Assembly: GCF_009363095.1 (NCBI RefSeq)
Contig: NZ_CP045295.1
Span: 5,857,001 to 5,921,000, forward strand
Length of the DNA stretch: 64,000 nt
Origin: Paenibacillus cellulositrophicus
GTDB taxonomy: Bacteria > Bacillota > Bacilli > Paenibacillales > Paenibacillaceae
Direction: 5' to 3'
Shown here in pieces: positions 35,396 through 44,356 of this stretch. Within the stretch, counting starts at the first letter, position 1. Each line of letters opens with the position of its first letter. A program made the translations under genes and the position numbers. The notes beneath the pieces were generated by a model. It was not told the DNA's origin. It did no database searches and saw nothing but the letters and a program-made list of their open reading frames with translations.

Positions 35396-37307
35396 GCTGC
35401 GTAACAATTGGCGGCAGCGTCTGCTGCAGTGGACCCGGTTCGGTGATCTGCCGCTGCGGTACAAGCTGATCATCCTTTTTCTGATGGTAGGTATCCTTCC
35501 GTCGATTGCGCTCGGCGCATTGGTCAACTGGACGGTCAACCGGATCGTCGACGGGCAGGTCACGGCGAACACGGTGCAGCTCATCGGCAAAGTCAATCAG
35601 ACGCTTGATAACGATATGGAAAACTTGCAGAACATTACGTATTTGATCGGCTTCGACCCGGCCATCAACCGGTTCCTGAATGGGCAGATCGCCGCTGAAG
35701 GGTCGAGTGCCGCCGGAGGAGTTGCCGGACAAGCGCAGCGCCCGCAGATTAATGACCAAAACGGGGAAGTGTACGCCTTGAAGAAGTATCTGCAGGGCTT
35801 CACGACGCTGTATCCGGAAATTGCCGCCATCCTGGTCGTGAACCACAACGGCGACTACATCAGCAACGAAATGTATGCCCGGACGCCGGCCAAGTTGACC
35901 CGGGATTCGTGGTATGAGAAGGCTGCAGGACACGAAGGGATTTTTACAGTGCTGGGGCATCCTTCTGAGCGAAACGTCACGACGCATGTGCATTACGCCA
36001 ACGATGAGCTGATCTCGGTCGTGCGGTCCTTTGTTGATCCGGATACGCGTAAAGTCACCGGAGCTGTGCTGATCGACTTGAAGCTGCGGGCGGTGGCCAG
36101 CACGGTCCGGAACGTCACCCTCGGTAAAAACGGGTATTTGATGGTAACCGATGCCGACGGCTCGGCCATCTACACCCCGGATGAACCGTTGGTTCGGGAC
36201 ATTCCTTCATCCTGGATTCCCCGGGAAGACAGCGGCATGTTCAGGCATGAGGTCGACGGCAGGCGGCTGCAGTTTATTTACGGCACCTCGTCTTTTACAG
36301 GCTGGCGGACCATCGGCGTATTCGACAGCGGCGAAGCGGTCCGCGAAGTGCGGGAAATCCGCTTCTACGTCATCTGCTTCCTGTTTGTCGTCTGCATGTT
36401 CGGCCTGACGGCCTCATATACGCTGTCGCAGTCCGTGTCCCGGCCGATCCGCCAGCTGATGGCCTTTATGCAGAAGGCCGAATCCGGGGATTTGACGATC
36501 CGGTATTGGGGCGGAAGACAGGACGAGGTTGGTATGCTGGGCCGCAGCTTTAACCGGATGCTGGCCGAAATCCGCAAGCTGCTGAAGCTGAGCGAGCTTC
36601 GGGAACGGCAGAAGCGCGAAGCGGAGCTGCGCAGCCTGCAGGCGCATATCAAGCCGCATTTTTTATACAATACCCTGGATACGATCCATTGGATGGCTAA
36701 GAAAAAAGGGGCCGACGATGTGTCCGATATGGTGGAGTCGCTGTCCAGGCTGTTCCGGATCGGGCTCAGCAAAGGGGATGACATCATTCCGATGACCGAC
36801 GAATGGACGCATATCTCCAGCTATTTGCAGATTCAAAAGACGCGCTACCGGGACCGGCTCACCTACGAGCTGGATCTGCCCAAGGAAGCGGAAGGGCTGT
36901 ACGTTCTTAAGCTTGTGCTTCAGCCAATCGTTGAAAACGCCATCTATCACGGCATTAAGGCACGCCGAGGCCCGGGCATCATACGGGTATCGGCTGAGGT
37001 GGAGGGCGGCGTCCTGCGCCTCCTTGTTAAGGACAACGGGGCGGGGATGTCCCAGGAGCGGCTAGATGCGCTCCGCCACCAGCTTCAAGATCCTTTGGCG
37101 GCCATGGATCATCCACCGGAAGAAGGTGGACCGGCCAGCCGCAGCTACGGCATGCTGAACGTCCAGGCGCGGCTTGCGCTGACTTTTGGGGAAAAATACG
37201 GAATTAGCATCGAGAGTACGGAAGGCACGGGCACGAGCGTGATGATCGAGCATCCGCTGCTGCATACGGTCCCGGTGCAACGTGTACAAGATGGGAGAGA
37301 CCGTTAA
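35385..37307 (+). CDS. Sensor histidine kinase, YesM family
   Basis: A 640-residue membrane kinase. Two membrane segments (about residues 27-49 and 325-346) flank an extracytoplasmic region of dCache type; then HAMP (about 350-400), the His_kinase domain with His425 in KPHFLYNTLDTIHW, and a HATPase domain with VENAIYHGI and DNGAGMS. The ATG overlaps the end of the anchored binding protein. The stop overlaps the regulator's ATG, so the three are translationally coupled. Confidence 0.92.
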   Translation: MRNKLRNNWRQRLLQWTRFGDLPLRYKLIILFLMVGILPSIALGALVNWTVNRIVDGQVTANTVQLIGKVNQTLDNDMENLQNITYLIGFDPAINRFLNGQIAAEGSSAAGGVAGQAQRPQINDQNGEVYALKKYLQGFTTLYPEIAAILVVNHNGDYISNEMYARTPAKLTRDSWYEKAAGHEGIFTVLGHPSERNVTTHVHYANDELISVVRSFVDPDTRKVTGAVLIDLKLRAVASTVRNVTLGKNGYLMVTDADGSAIYTPDEPLVRDIPSSWIPREDSGMFRHEVDGRRLQFIYGTSSFTGWRTIGVFDSGEAVREVREIRFYVICFLFVVCMFGLTASYTLSQSVSRPIRQLMAFMQKAESGDLTIRYWGGRQDEVGMLGRSFNRMLAEIRKLLKLSELRERQKREAELRSLQAHIKPHFLYNTLDTIHWMAKKKGADDVSDMVESLSRLFRIGLSKGDDIIPMTDEWTHISSYLQIQKTRYRDRLTYELDLPKEAEGLYVLKLVLQPIVENAIYHGIKARRGPGIIRVSAEVEGGVLRLLVKDNGAGMSQERLDALRHQLQDPLAAMDHPPEEGGPASRSYGMLNVQARLALTFGEKYGISIESTEGTGTSVMIEHPLLHTVPVQRVQDGRDR

Positions 37308-38521
37308 TGAAGAAGCGATATCAGGTACTGATTGCGGACGATGAACCGATTATCCGGGAAGGCATCATGGATTCGGTGGATTGGGAGACGCTTGGCATGG
37401 AGGTCGCCGGCGAAGCGGAGGACGGGGAGGAAGCGCTTGAGTTTGCCCTGCGCGAAGCGGTCGACATCGTTCTGGTCGATATGAACATGCCGATCATGGA
37501 CGGCTTGACGCTGATGAAGCGGCTGAAGGCCGAGCGCCCGGCGTGCCGGTTTGTCATCATTACCGGGCATGACGAATTTGCCTACGCGCAGGAAGCGATC
37601 CGCCTCGGCGTCAAGGATTATATTTTGAAGCCGGTCAACAGCGGCCATTTGCAAGAGGTGCTGCAGAGCGTCAAGCAGGAGCTTGATGAGCAGCAGGTGC
37701 AGAGCCACTATTTGAAGCAGGCCTCGGAGCAGATTGAGCGGAACATCCCGCTCCTGCGGCAGCGCTTCTGCCAGGAGTGGATTCAGGGGCTGGTGGATGA
37801 CGGGAACGCGCTCGAGCAGCTGGAGTTTCTTGGCCTGCCTGCCGGTTTCCCGGTAGAGCTGGGGATCGTCAGATGGCCGGAGACGGCCTCAAACCAGACG
37901 CTGATGAAAGAGAGCGAGAGACAGCTGTATTTGTTCGCGATCGAGAACATCGTCTCGGAGCTGCTGCAGAATACGCACCATCAGGTATTCCGGGAACATA
38001 CGGAATTGATCGGCATCTGCTTGTGGAATAACGCGCCGCTGGAAATGGCCGCGAATATTGAATCGGCGGTGCAGCAATATTTGAAAATCACCGTCCACTG
38101 CCAGATCGAGGCGGTGCCGGAAGGCCCGGGTGCTATGGCGGCCGCGTATGACGCCTGCCGGGAGGCGGTGTTCCGGGACGCGCAGCTGTCCCCGCTGGTG
38201 CGGCGGGCCCGGCAGCTCATCCACGACAATTACGACCGGCCCGAACTTACGCTGGAGTCGTTTGCGGAGAGCCTGCAGGTATCGCCGGTTTATCTGAGCC
38301 GGATGCTGAAAAAGGAGCTGGGGACTTCCTTCGTCGGCTTCCTGACGCAGACGAGGATCCGCAAAGCGATCCAGCTGCTGAACGCGACGAACCTGACCAT
38401 CTACGAAATTGCCGAGCAGGTCGGCTACGACAGCCAACATTACTTCAGCACAGCGTTCAAGAAGGTGATGGGCGTCTCTCCCAACCGGTACCGGCGCGGC
38501 GACGCGTATCAGGAAGTGTAG
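37307..38521 (+). CDS. Response regulator with AraC output, YesN family
   Basis: A 404-residue regulator. Receiver domain with Asp58 in VLVDMNMP as phosphorylation site, acidic pair DDE at 11-13 and a conserved Lys in YILKPVN. The C-terminal ~100 residues hold the AraC helix-turn-helices (LESFAESLQVSPVYLSRMLKK and IYEIAEQVGYDSQHYFSTAFKK). Last gene of the three-gene operon, followed by a terminator; the probable target is the ChvE-GguAB importer 281 bp downstream. Confidence 0.92.
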   Translation: MKKRYQVLIADDEPIIREGIMDSVDWETLGMEVAGEAEDGEEALEFALREAVDIVLVDMNMPIMDGLTLMKRLKAERPACRFVIITGHDEFAYAQEAIRLGVKDYILKPVNSGHLQEVLQSVKQELDEQQVQSHYLKQASEQIERNIPLLRQRFCQEWIQGLVDDGNALEQLEFLGLPAGFPVELGIVRWPETASNQTLMKESERQLYLFAIENIVSELLQNTHHQVFREHTELIGICLWNNAPLEMAANIESAVQQYLKITVHCQIEAVPEGPGAMAAAYDACREAVFRDAQLSPLVRRARQLIHDNYDRPELTLESFAESLQVSPVYLSRMLKKELGTSFVGFLTQTRIRKAIQLLNATNLTIYEIAEQVGYDSQHYFSTAFKKVMGVSPNRYRRGDAYQEV

Positions 38522-38565
38522 AGGCCCGGGAGGAGCAGGCGGCATCATTATAAACCTAACGACCG

Positions 38566-38594
38566 ACGACCGAAGTTTTTCGGTCGTTTTTTAT
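38566..38594 (+). terminator. Terminator after the two-component operon
   Basis: ACGACCGAA, a 4-nt loop and TTCGGTCGT followed by TTTTTATTT. Confidence 0.85.
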
Positions 38595-38756
38595 TTGCCC
38601 TTATAACCATCACCGACGTCTTACCCTCGCATGACCCTCTGGCGATGATCCCAACAAAGGTTTGAAATTTATAAAAAAGGTTCGATCCGTGGAAAGACCC
38701 CGGCGCGGGTCAGCATGTATCCTTTGAAGTACAGAGAGGCTTTACGATCCATTGGA

Positions 38757-38770
38757 TGTAAGCGCTCTCG
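38757..38770 (+). promoter_or_regulatory. cre-like site before chvE-type gene
   Basis: TGTAAGCGCTCTCG resembles the CcpA consensus with two mismatches. It lies 33 bp before the coding start. The importer promoter itself (38595-38756) could not be placed with confidence. Confidence 0.45.
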
Positions 38771-38802
38771 ACCTTGGGCATACCGGAAAGGAGAACGTAC
38801 CG

Positions 38803-39888
38803 ATGAAGAAAGCAATGTTAGCGCTCCTGATGGTCGCGATGCTGATGGCCCTGACCGCCTGCAATCTGGCCGAGAGCGGAGCCGGTGATAAAAGCAAGGG
38901 CTATGTCGGGCTGGCGATGCCGACCAAATCGTCCGAGCGCTGGGTGAACGATGGCAAAAACATGGAGCGGCTGTTCCAGGAAAAAGGCTACAAGACCGAT
39001 TTGCAGTTTGCGGAGGATGTGGTTGAGAACCAGATTTCGCAAATCGAGAACATGATTACCAAGGGGGTTGACGTCATTGTCGTCGCCTCGATTGACGGAA
39101 ACACGCTGACCGACGTCATCAAGAAGGCGCATGATCAGGGGATTAAAGTCATCTCCTATGACCGGCTGATCCGGAACACGCCGTATCTGTCCTACTACGC
39201 GACGTTCGACAATTTCAAAGTCGGCGTGCTGCAGGCTTCCTATATTGAGCAGAAGCTAGGTCTTAAGGAAGGGAAAGGCCCCTTCAATATTGAGCTGTTC
39301 GGCGGATCGCCGGACGACAACAACTCCTATTTCTTCTACGACGGCGCGATGTCCATTTTGAAGCCGTATATCGACTCCGGCAAGCTGGTCGTCCGCAGCA
39401 AGCAGACGACGATGGCGCAGATCGCGACCCTCCGCTGGGACGGCGCCTTGGCGCAATCCCGGATGGATAACCTGCTCAGCGCGAACTACTCGAACGCGAA
39501 CCTGGACGCGGTGCTGTCGCCGTACGACGGCATCAGCATCGGGATCATTTCTTCGCTGAAGGGCGTCGGCTACGGCACGGCCAAAAAGCCGATGCCGATC
39601 ATCACCGGCCAGGACGGGGAGCTTGCTTCCATCAAGTCCATCGTCGCCGGGGAGCAGACGCAGACGGTGTTCAAAGACACCCGCAAGCTGGCAGAGCAGG
39701 CGGTCAAGATGGCAGAGAGCATCCTGAAGGGCCAGGAGGCGGAAGTCAACGATACGAAGTCTTACGATAACGGCATCCAAGTCGTGCCGGCTTATCTGCT
39801 GCCGCCGGTATCGGTCGATGCGACGAACGTCGAGAAAGAGATGGTGGAATCCGGTTATTACACTAAGGCGGAAATCGGCCTGAAGTAG
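38803..39888 (+). CDS. chvE: ChvE-like multiple-sugar-binding lipoprotein
   Basis: A 361-residue lipoprotein with lipobox ALTAC and Cys20, binding domain of the XylF/ChvE type (GLAMPTKSSERWVNDGKNMERLFQ). It delivers monosaccharides to the GguA/GguB transporter. AAAGGAGAACG precedes ATG 38803; the earlier frame start at 38752 lacks a site. Symbol follows the Agrobacterium chvE-gguAB arrangement (mmsA/B in some annotations). Confidence 0.9.
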   Translation: MKKAMLALLMVAMLMALTACNLAESGAGDKSKGYVGLAMPTKSSERWVNDGKNMERLFQEKGYKTDLQFAEDVVENQISQIENMITKGVDVIVVASIDGNTLTDVIKKAHDQGIKVISYDRLIRNTPYLSYYATFDNFKVGVLQASYIEQKLGLKEGKGPFNIELFGGSPDDNNSYFFYDGAMSILKPYIDSGKLVVRSKQTTMAQIATLRWDGALAQSRMDNLLSANYSNANLDAVLSPYDGISIGIISSLKGVGYGTAKKPMPIITGQDGELASIKSIVAGEQTQTVFKDTRKLAEQAVKMAESILKGQEAEVNDTKSYDNGIQVVPAYLLPPVSVDATNVEKEMVESGYYTKAEIGLK

Positions 39889-39938
39889 TCCGGAGTTCGG
39901 AAACAACATAAGCGAAGCGAGGGGAAGGTGAAGCTCAC

Positions 39939-41489
39939 ATGTCGGAATACATTTTGGAAATGCGGAACATTACGAAGGAGTTTCCCGGCGTCAAGGCGCT
40001 GAGCAACGTGAACCTTAAAATCCGGGAAGGCGAAATTCACTCCCTGTGCGGGGAGAACGGGGCGGGCAAATCGACGCTGATGAAGGTGCTGAGCGGGGTT
40101 TATCCGCAAGGTACCTATGACGGAGAGATTTTATTTAAAGGGAAAACCTGCGAATTTAAAAATATCAAGCACAGCGAGGAGCTCGGCATCGTTATTATCC
40201 ACCAGGAGCTCGCGCTGATCCCGTATCTGTCGATTGCAGAAAATATATTCCTCGGCAATGAACGGTCGAGCCGCGGCATCATGAACTGGAATGAAACGAT
40301 CACGGGAGCGAAAGAACTGCTGGAGAAAGTCGGACTGAAGGAAAACCCGAACACGCCCGTGGGCAATATCGGAGTCGGCAAGCAGCAGCTGGTCGAAATT
40401 GCGAAAGCGCTCTCCAAAAAGGTCAAGCTGCTCATTCTGGATGAGCCGACGGCGGCCCTCAACGAGGACGACAGCGAAAATCTGCTCCAGCTGATGCTTG
40501 AATTCAAGCGGCAGGGCATCTCCTGCATTCTCATCTCCCACAAGCTGAACGAAGTGTCGAAAGTATCCGATTCGATCACGATTTTGCGCGACGGCCAAAC
40601 GATCGAGACGCTTGACATGAAGGGCGGGGACGTAAACGAGGACCGGATTATCCGCGGCATGGTCGGGCGGGACTTGACGAACCGGTATCCGGAGCGCACG
40701 CCGAAGATCGGCGATACGATTCTGGAGGTCAAGGACTGGACCGTGTACGACGAACAGCGGAGCGACCGCAAAATGCTGGATCAGGTCAATCTTCATATCC
40801 GGCGCGGGGAGATCGTCGGTATTGCCGGGCTGATGGGGGCCGGGCGGACGGAGCTGGCGATGAGCATTTTCGGCAAAGCTTATGGGCGCAACATCTCCGG
40901 AACGCTGATCAAGGACGGAAAGCCGATCCAGAATAACACGATCACGCAGGCGATTGACAACGGCTTTGCGTACGTGACAGAGGACCGCAAGCATTACGGC
41001 CTGATCCTGATCGACGATATCAAGCGCAACATTTCGCTGACGGGGCTGCCCAAGCTGGCCAAGGGCACGGTGATCGACGACAAGCAGGAGGTTCTGGTGG
41101 CGGAGGAAATGCGGAAGAAGCTGAAGATCAAGACGCCGAACATTTTGCAGAAAACGGGGAATCTCAGCGGAGGCAACCAGCAGAAGGTCGTGCTGAGCAA
41201 ATGGATTTTTTCCGAGCCGGATATCCTCATTCTCGACGAACCGACGCGCGGAATCGACGTGGGAGCCAAATACGAAATTTATACGATTATCAATCAGCTG
41301 GCCGATGAGGGCAAAGGCGTCCTCGTTATTTCTTCCGAGCTCCCGGAAATTCTAGGGATCTGCGACCGCATTTATGTGATGAACGCTGGCCGGATCACAG
41401 GCGAAGTGAGCCGTGAAGAAGCTTCGCAGGAGACGCTGATGAGATATATGACCAAGACTGGAGGGGCCAAGCATGGAAACGTTGGTTAA
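39939..41489 (+). CDS. gguA: Sugar ABC ATPase, GguA/MmsA type
   Basis: A 516-residue double-ATPase of the RbsA/XylG class. The first half has Walker A GENGAGKST near residue 40, the signature VGNIGVGKQQLVEIAKAL and Walker B LLILDEPTAAL; the second half has signature LSGGNQQKVVLSKW and ILILDEPTRGID. AGCGAGGGGAAGG precedes the ATG. It overlaps the permease gene by 17 bp. Energises the chvE-gguB importer. Confidence 0.95.
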   Translation: MSEYILEMRNITKEFPGVKALSNVNLKIREGEIHSLCGENGAGKSTLMKVLSGVYPQGTYDGEILFKGKTCEFKNIKHSEELGIVIIHQELALIPYLSIAENIFLGNERSSRGIMNWNETITGAKELLEKVGLKENPNTPVGNIGVGKQQLVEIAKALSKKVKLLILDEPTAALNEDDSENLLQLMLEFKRQGISCILISHKLNEVSKVSDSITILRDGQTIETLDMKGGDVNEDRIIRGMVGRDLTNRYPERTPKIGDTILEVKDWTVYDEQRSDRKMLDQVNLHIRRGEIVGIAGLMGAGRTELAMSIFGKAYGRNISGTLIKDGKPIQNNTITQAIDNGFAYVTEDRKHYGLILIDDIKRNISLTGLPKLAKGTVIDDKQEVLVAEEMRKKLKIKTPNILQKTGNLSGGNQQKVVLSKWIFSEPDILILDEPTRGIDVGAKYEIYTIINQLADEGKGVLVISSELPEILGICDRIYVMNAGRITGEVSREEASQETLMRYMTKTGGAKHGNVG

Positions 41490-42642
41490 ACTGTTTAAAA
41501 ATAATATCCGGCAGTACGGGATGATCATCGCCCTTGTCGTCATCATGATTTTGTTCGAAATGATTACGGGCGGCCTGCTGCTCAAGCCGATTAACATTAC
41601 CAATCTGATTTTGCAAAACAGCTACATTCTCGTCCTGGCGATCGGGATGGTGCTTGTCATTATTACCGGGCATATCGACCTGTCGGTCGGCTCGATCGCC
41701 GCGTTCGTCGGTGCGGTGGCCGCCATTATGATGGTTGACCTGCACTGGCATCCGGTTGTCGCCGTTATCGCCTCCCTGGTTGTCGGTGCGCTGATCGGCG
41801 CTTGGCAGGGCTTTTGGGTCGCTTATGTAAAAATCCCGGCGTTTATCGTCACGCTGGCCGGCATGCTGCTGTTCCGCGGTCTGACGATGATCGTGCTGAA
41901 AGGGCAGTCCATCGCGCCGTTTCCGAACGGATTTCAGAAGATCAGCTCCGGCTTCATTCCGGATTTCGGCAGTTCCGGAACGAATATTGTGGCGGTGCTG
42001 GCGGGTATTCTATTCACCGTCATCTATATCGTCAATGAGCTCAACGACCGCAGAGCGCAAAAGAAATATAACTTTGAAGTGGTTTCCGGCGGACTGTTCA
42101 TCCTGAAGCTCGTCGTCATTGCGGCCATCATCAACGCATTTACCTTTATGCTTGCGATCTACGCCGGGCTGCCGAACATTCTGATTCTGCTGCTGGTGCT
42201 CATTATCATCTACTCGTTCGTCATGAACAAAACCGTGATGGGACGCCATATTTACGCTCTCGGCGGCAACGAAAAAGCGGCGGACCTGTCCGGCGTGAAG
42301 ACGAAAAAAGTGACGTTCTGGGTCTTCGTCAACATGGGCGTGCTGGCCGCCATATCGGGCCTCATCTTTGCGGCACGCCTGAACGCGGCCACGCCTAGAG
42401 CCGGCACCAATTTTGAGCTGGACGCGATCGCCGCAAGCTTCATCGGCGGGGCATCGGCGACGGGCGGCATCGGAACGGTCTTCGGCGCCATTATCGGCGG
42501 CCTCGTCATGGGCGTGCTTAACAACGGGATGTCGCTCATCGGTCTGGGGGTCGACTGGCAGCAGGGGATTAAGGGTCTTGTCCTTTTGGCGGCCGTAGCC
42601 TTCGATATATATAATAAGAAGAAAGTGACTTTTCTGAAGTGA
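41473..42642 (+). CDS. gguB: Sugar ABC permease, GguB/MmsB type
   Basis: A 389-residue membrane protein with about ten hydrophobic segments and the BPD_transp_2 pattern, including GHIDLSVGSIAAFVGA (about 69-84), VKIPAFIVTLAGM and the late MGRHIYALGGNEKAADLSGV. The 17-bp overlap with the ATPase gene indicates coupling. Length is typical of GguB/XylH proteins. Confidence 0.94.
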   Translation: METLVKLFKNNIRQYGMIIALVVIMILFEMITGGLLLKPINITNLILQNSYILVLAIGMVLVIITGHIDLSVGSIAAFVGAVAAIMMVDLHWHPVVAVIASLVVGALIGAWQGFWVAYVKIPAFIVTLAGMLLFRGLTMIVLKGQSIAPFPNGFQKISSGFIPDFGSSGTNIVAVLAGILFTVIYIVNELNDRRAQKKYNFEVVSGGLFILKLVVIAAIINAFTFMLAIYAGLPNILILLLVLIIIYSFVMNKTVMGRHIYALGGNEKAADLSGVKTKKVTFWVFVNMGVLAAISGLIFAARLNAATPRAGTNFELDAIAASFIGGASATGGIGTVFGAIIGGLVMGVLNNGMSLIGLGVDWQQGIKGLVLLAAVAFDIYNKKKVTFLK

Positions 42643-42664
42643 TCGTTTTGAAGCAGTTTAACGG

Positions 42665-42697
42665 AAAAGGCTGGCATCCCCCGGATGCCAGCCTTTT
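42665..42697. terminator. Bidirectional terminator after gguB
   Basis: AAAAGGCTGGCATCC, a 3-nt loop and GGATGCCAGCCTTTTTT: a 15-bp stem with T-tracts on both sides, serving gguB and the convergent aadK-like gene. Confidence 0.9.
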
Positions 42698-42717
42698 TTA
42701 ATAGCGGTTCGTCTCGT

Positions 42718-43572
42718 TTACTTCCATGCTGAATAAATATTTTCCGTATACTTTGAAATGGCTTCGTCGTAATCGGGATACGGATATCCGAAACGGTTAG
42801 ACACCGCTTTGGAATACTTTCTGAAAAGCTCATAACAAGTGAATAAAGACTTCCACATGTACTCGTACCCGTTCTCCGCGTAGGTTGACAGCAGAGTCTC
42901 CCAATCTTCAACGGGAAGGTAACGGTCGATAAATTTATAATTTTTTCCTACGCTAAAGGTAAACCCGTGCTCAGAGCCAATTTGCCAAGCCATCATCCTC
43001 AGCAAATTGGGCCGGGCGATCTCGTTCAAGTGGTCGATGGCAAACAGGATTTCTTTTCGCGCCAATCCCTTGACTACGTAAGTGGATACCATCCAGAACT
43101 CATTGCAGCAATCGTCGAACTCCCTGGCCGTAGGCTTCTTAATCCAATACTGGCGGTCATCCGCGATCACCTCATTTGTAATGACAGCATCCTTATCCAG
43201 CAACACCTCGACCAAACCGTCGCTTTGGGAGAAATAGTTCTCCACCTCATTGAATGGAATCAGGGTCAAGTCGACTTTATTGCCGTCTTCCAGGTGAATT
43301 AGATAGGAAAACCAATTGCCCAGTTCCGGCGGAAACAGCTCCATATCCTCAGGTTTTTGCATCATGATACGCTTCCCTAAAAAGTCGAGCCACCCGTCAT
43401 GCTCCTTGAACGAATCCATCTCGGTTACAAAATAAGAAATGTCATAATCCTGGAATGCATCCGGAGGGATATTTGTGTTGGTGCGCGATCCTTCCAGGGT
43501 CACCAATCGAATCCGTTCATCGTGTTTTGCATAATCCAAAAGCAGCTTCATCATTTCTTGCTCACTTCGCAT
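42718..43572 (-). CDS. aadK: AadK-like aminoglycoside 6-adenylyltransferase family protein
   Basis: A 284-residue nucleotidyltransferase of the chromosomal AadK/ANT(6) family, whose members adenylylate streptomycin. The beginning MRSEQEMMKLLLDYAKHDERIRLVTLEGSRTN carries the GS motif of the polymerase-beta fold (residues 28-29), and DYDISYFV (about residue 42) and KVDLTLIP (about 98) hold the metal-binding aspartates. GGGGAGG lies before the ATG. Stand-alone gene without mobile-element context, so it is probably intrinsic. Resistance activity is not shown. Confidence 0.88.
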   Translation of the reverse strand: MRSEQEMMKLLLDYAKHDERIRLVTLEGSRTNTNIPPDAFQDYDISYFVTEMDSFKEHDGWLDFLGKRIMMQKPEDMELFPPELGNWFSYLIHLEDGNKVDLTLIPFNEVENYFSQSDGLVEVLLDKDAVITNEVIADDRQYWIKKPTAREFDDCCNEFWMVSTYVVKGLARKEILFAIDHLNEIARPNLLRMMAWQIGSEHGFTFSVGKNYKFIDRYLPVEDWETLLSTYAENGYEYMWKSLFTCYELFRKYSKAVSNRFGYPYPDYDEAISKYTENIYSAWK

Positions 43573-43836
43573 TTTGCCTTCAACCTCCCCTATTTTCTAG
43601 GTCTGCAATGTCATCCTTGAAGGAAGGCGGTCCGCGAATCCGAAGGAAACAGCGCTCTCGGCCTGAGGCACGTTATAACTTATCCAGCCGCTTTTCCATA
43701 AGTCATGGCCCTCCGTTTCTTGAACGATAATGTTTTATTTTACCATAAATAAAAGGCATGCCCCAGCAAAAAACAACATAACGTTTGCACTCCGGGAGGC
43801 GTTTATAATCATAGACGAGTCGAAGGAGGCGGGAGA

Positions 43837-43944
43837 ATGGCCTTATTACGAGACAGTTCGCAGCGAGAAGAGCTAAAAGAGCAGTACGATCGTCTTTGGA
43901 TCGAATTTCAGCATTTGGAGGATCGAAAAGTTTGGGTTGAATAA
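43837..43944 (+). CDS. 35-residue small protein of unknown function
   Basis: Begins at ATG 43837 after AAGGAGGCGGGAG, an excellent ribosome site, and ends at TAA 43944. The product is highly charged (REELKEQYDRLWIEFQHLEDRK) and likely a single helix. The next gene starts 20 bp later in the same direction, and a TATAAT lies at 43804-43809, so it could be the leader of that operon. Not in any family I recognise. The rest of 43573-43803 shows nothing else identifiable. Confidence 0.5.
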   Translation: MALLRDSSQREELKEQYDRLWIEFQHLEDRKVWVE

Positions 43945-43963
43945 TGTGGAAGGAAGTGAACGG

Positions 43964-44356
43964 ATGTTTTACCGCAGAAAATTTTACATTGTGAAAAATG
44001 AATTCGTGGACGTTTTCAACCGCCATTTTAATGAAACCAATTTACCGAATCAAATGAAGCACGGCACCCGCCTGATCGGAAGATGGATGGTGCCTCGTGA
44101 TGAATCCACAACCGAAATTTTTGCGATTTGGGAATATGACAGCCGCGATCAGTACGAGGAAATTGAGGCTAAAATAAGAAGCGACAAGGAACACGTACAG
44201 CGGATACAGAACTGGTACGACCAGCATGGCGGAAGGGACCGCGTGTATAAGGAGTATCTATTAGAGGTCCGAAATGAGGAGCTGTTATCTACGGTTGAAC
44301 ATGACGGATTGGCGGATTCGGAATCGGCCGGGCGGCAGCAGGAAAGAGCGACATGA
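43964..44356 (+). CDS. NIPSNAP-family protein
   Basis: A 130-residue protein with a ferredoxin-like dimeric alpha/beta-barrel fold. The pattern YRRKFYIVKNEFVDVFNRHFNETNLPNQMKHGTRLIGRWMV and IWEYDSRDQYEEIEAKIR is characteristic. GGAAGGAAG precedes ATG 43964; an upstream in-frame TTG (43937) lacks a site. Its stop overlaps the next ATG (ATGA). Function of the family in bacteria is poorly known. Confidence 0.8.
   Translation: MFYRRKFYIVKNEFVDVFNRHFNETNLPNQMKHGTRLIGRWMVPRDESTTEIFAIWEYDSRDQYEEIEAKIRSDKEHVQRIQNWYDQHGGRDRVYKEYLLEVRNEELLSTVEHDGLADSESAGRQQERAT

Noticed and set aside
42718..43572. Mobile resistance cassette containing the AadK-like gene
   Set aside because: No recombinase, integron site or IS flanks; codon use resembles neighbours, so a chromosomal family member is more likely.
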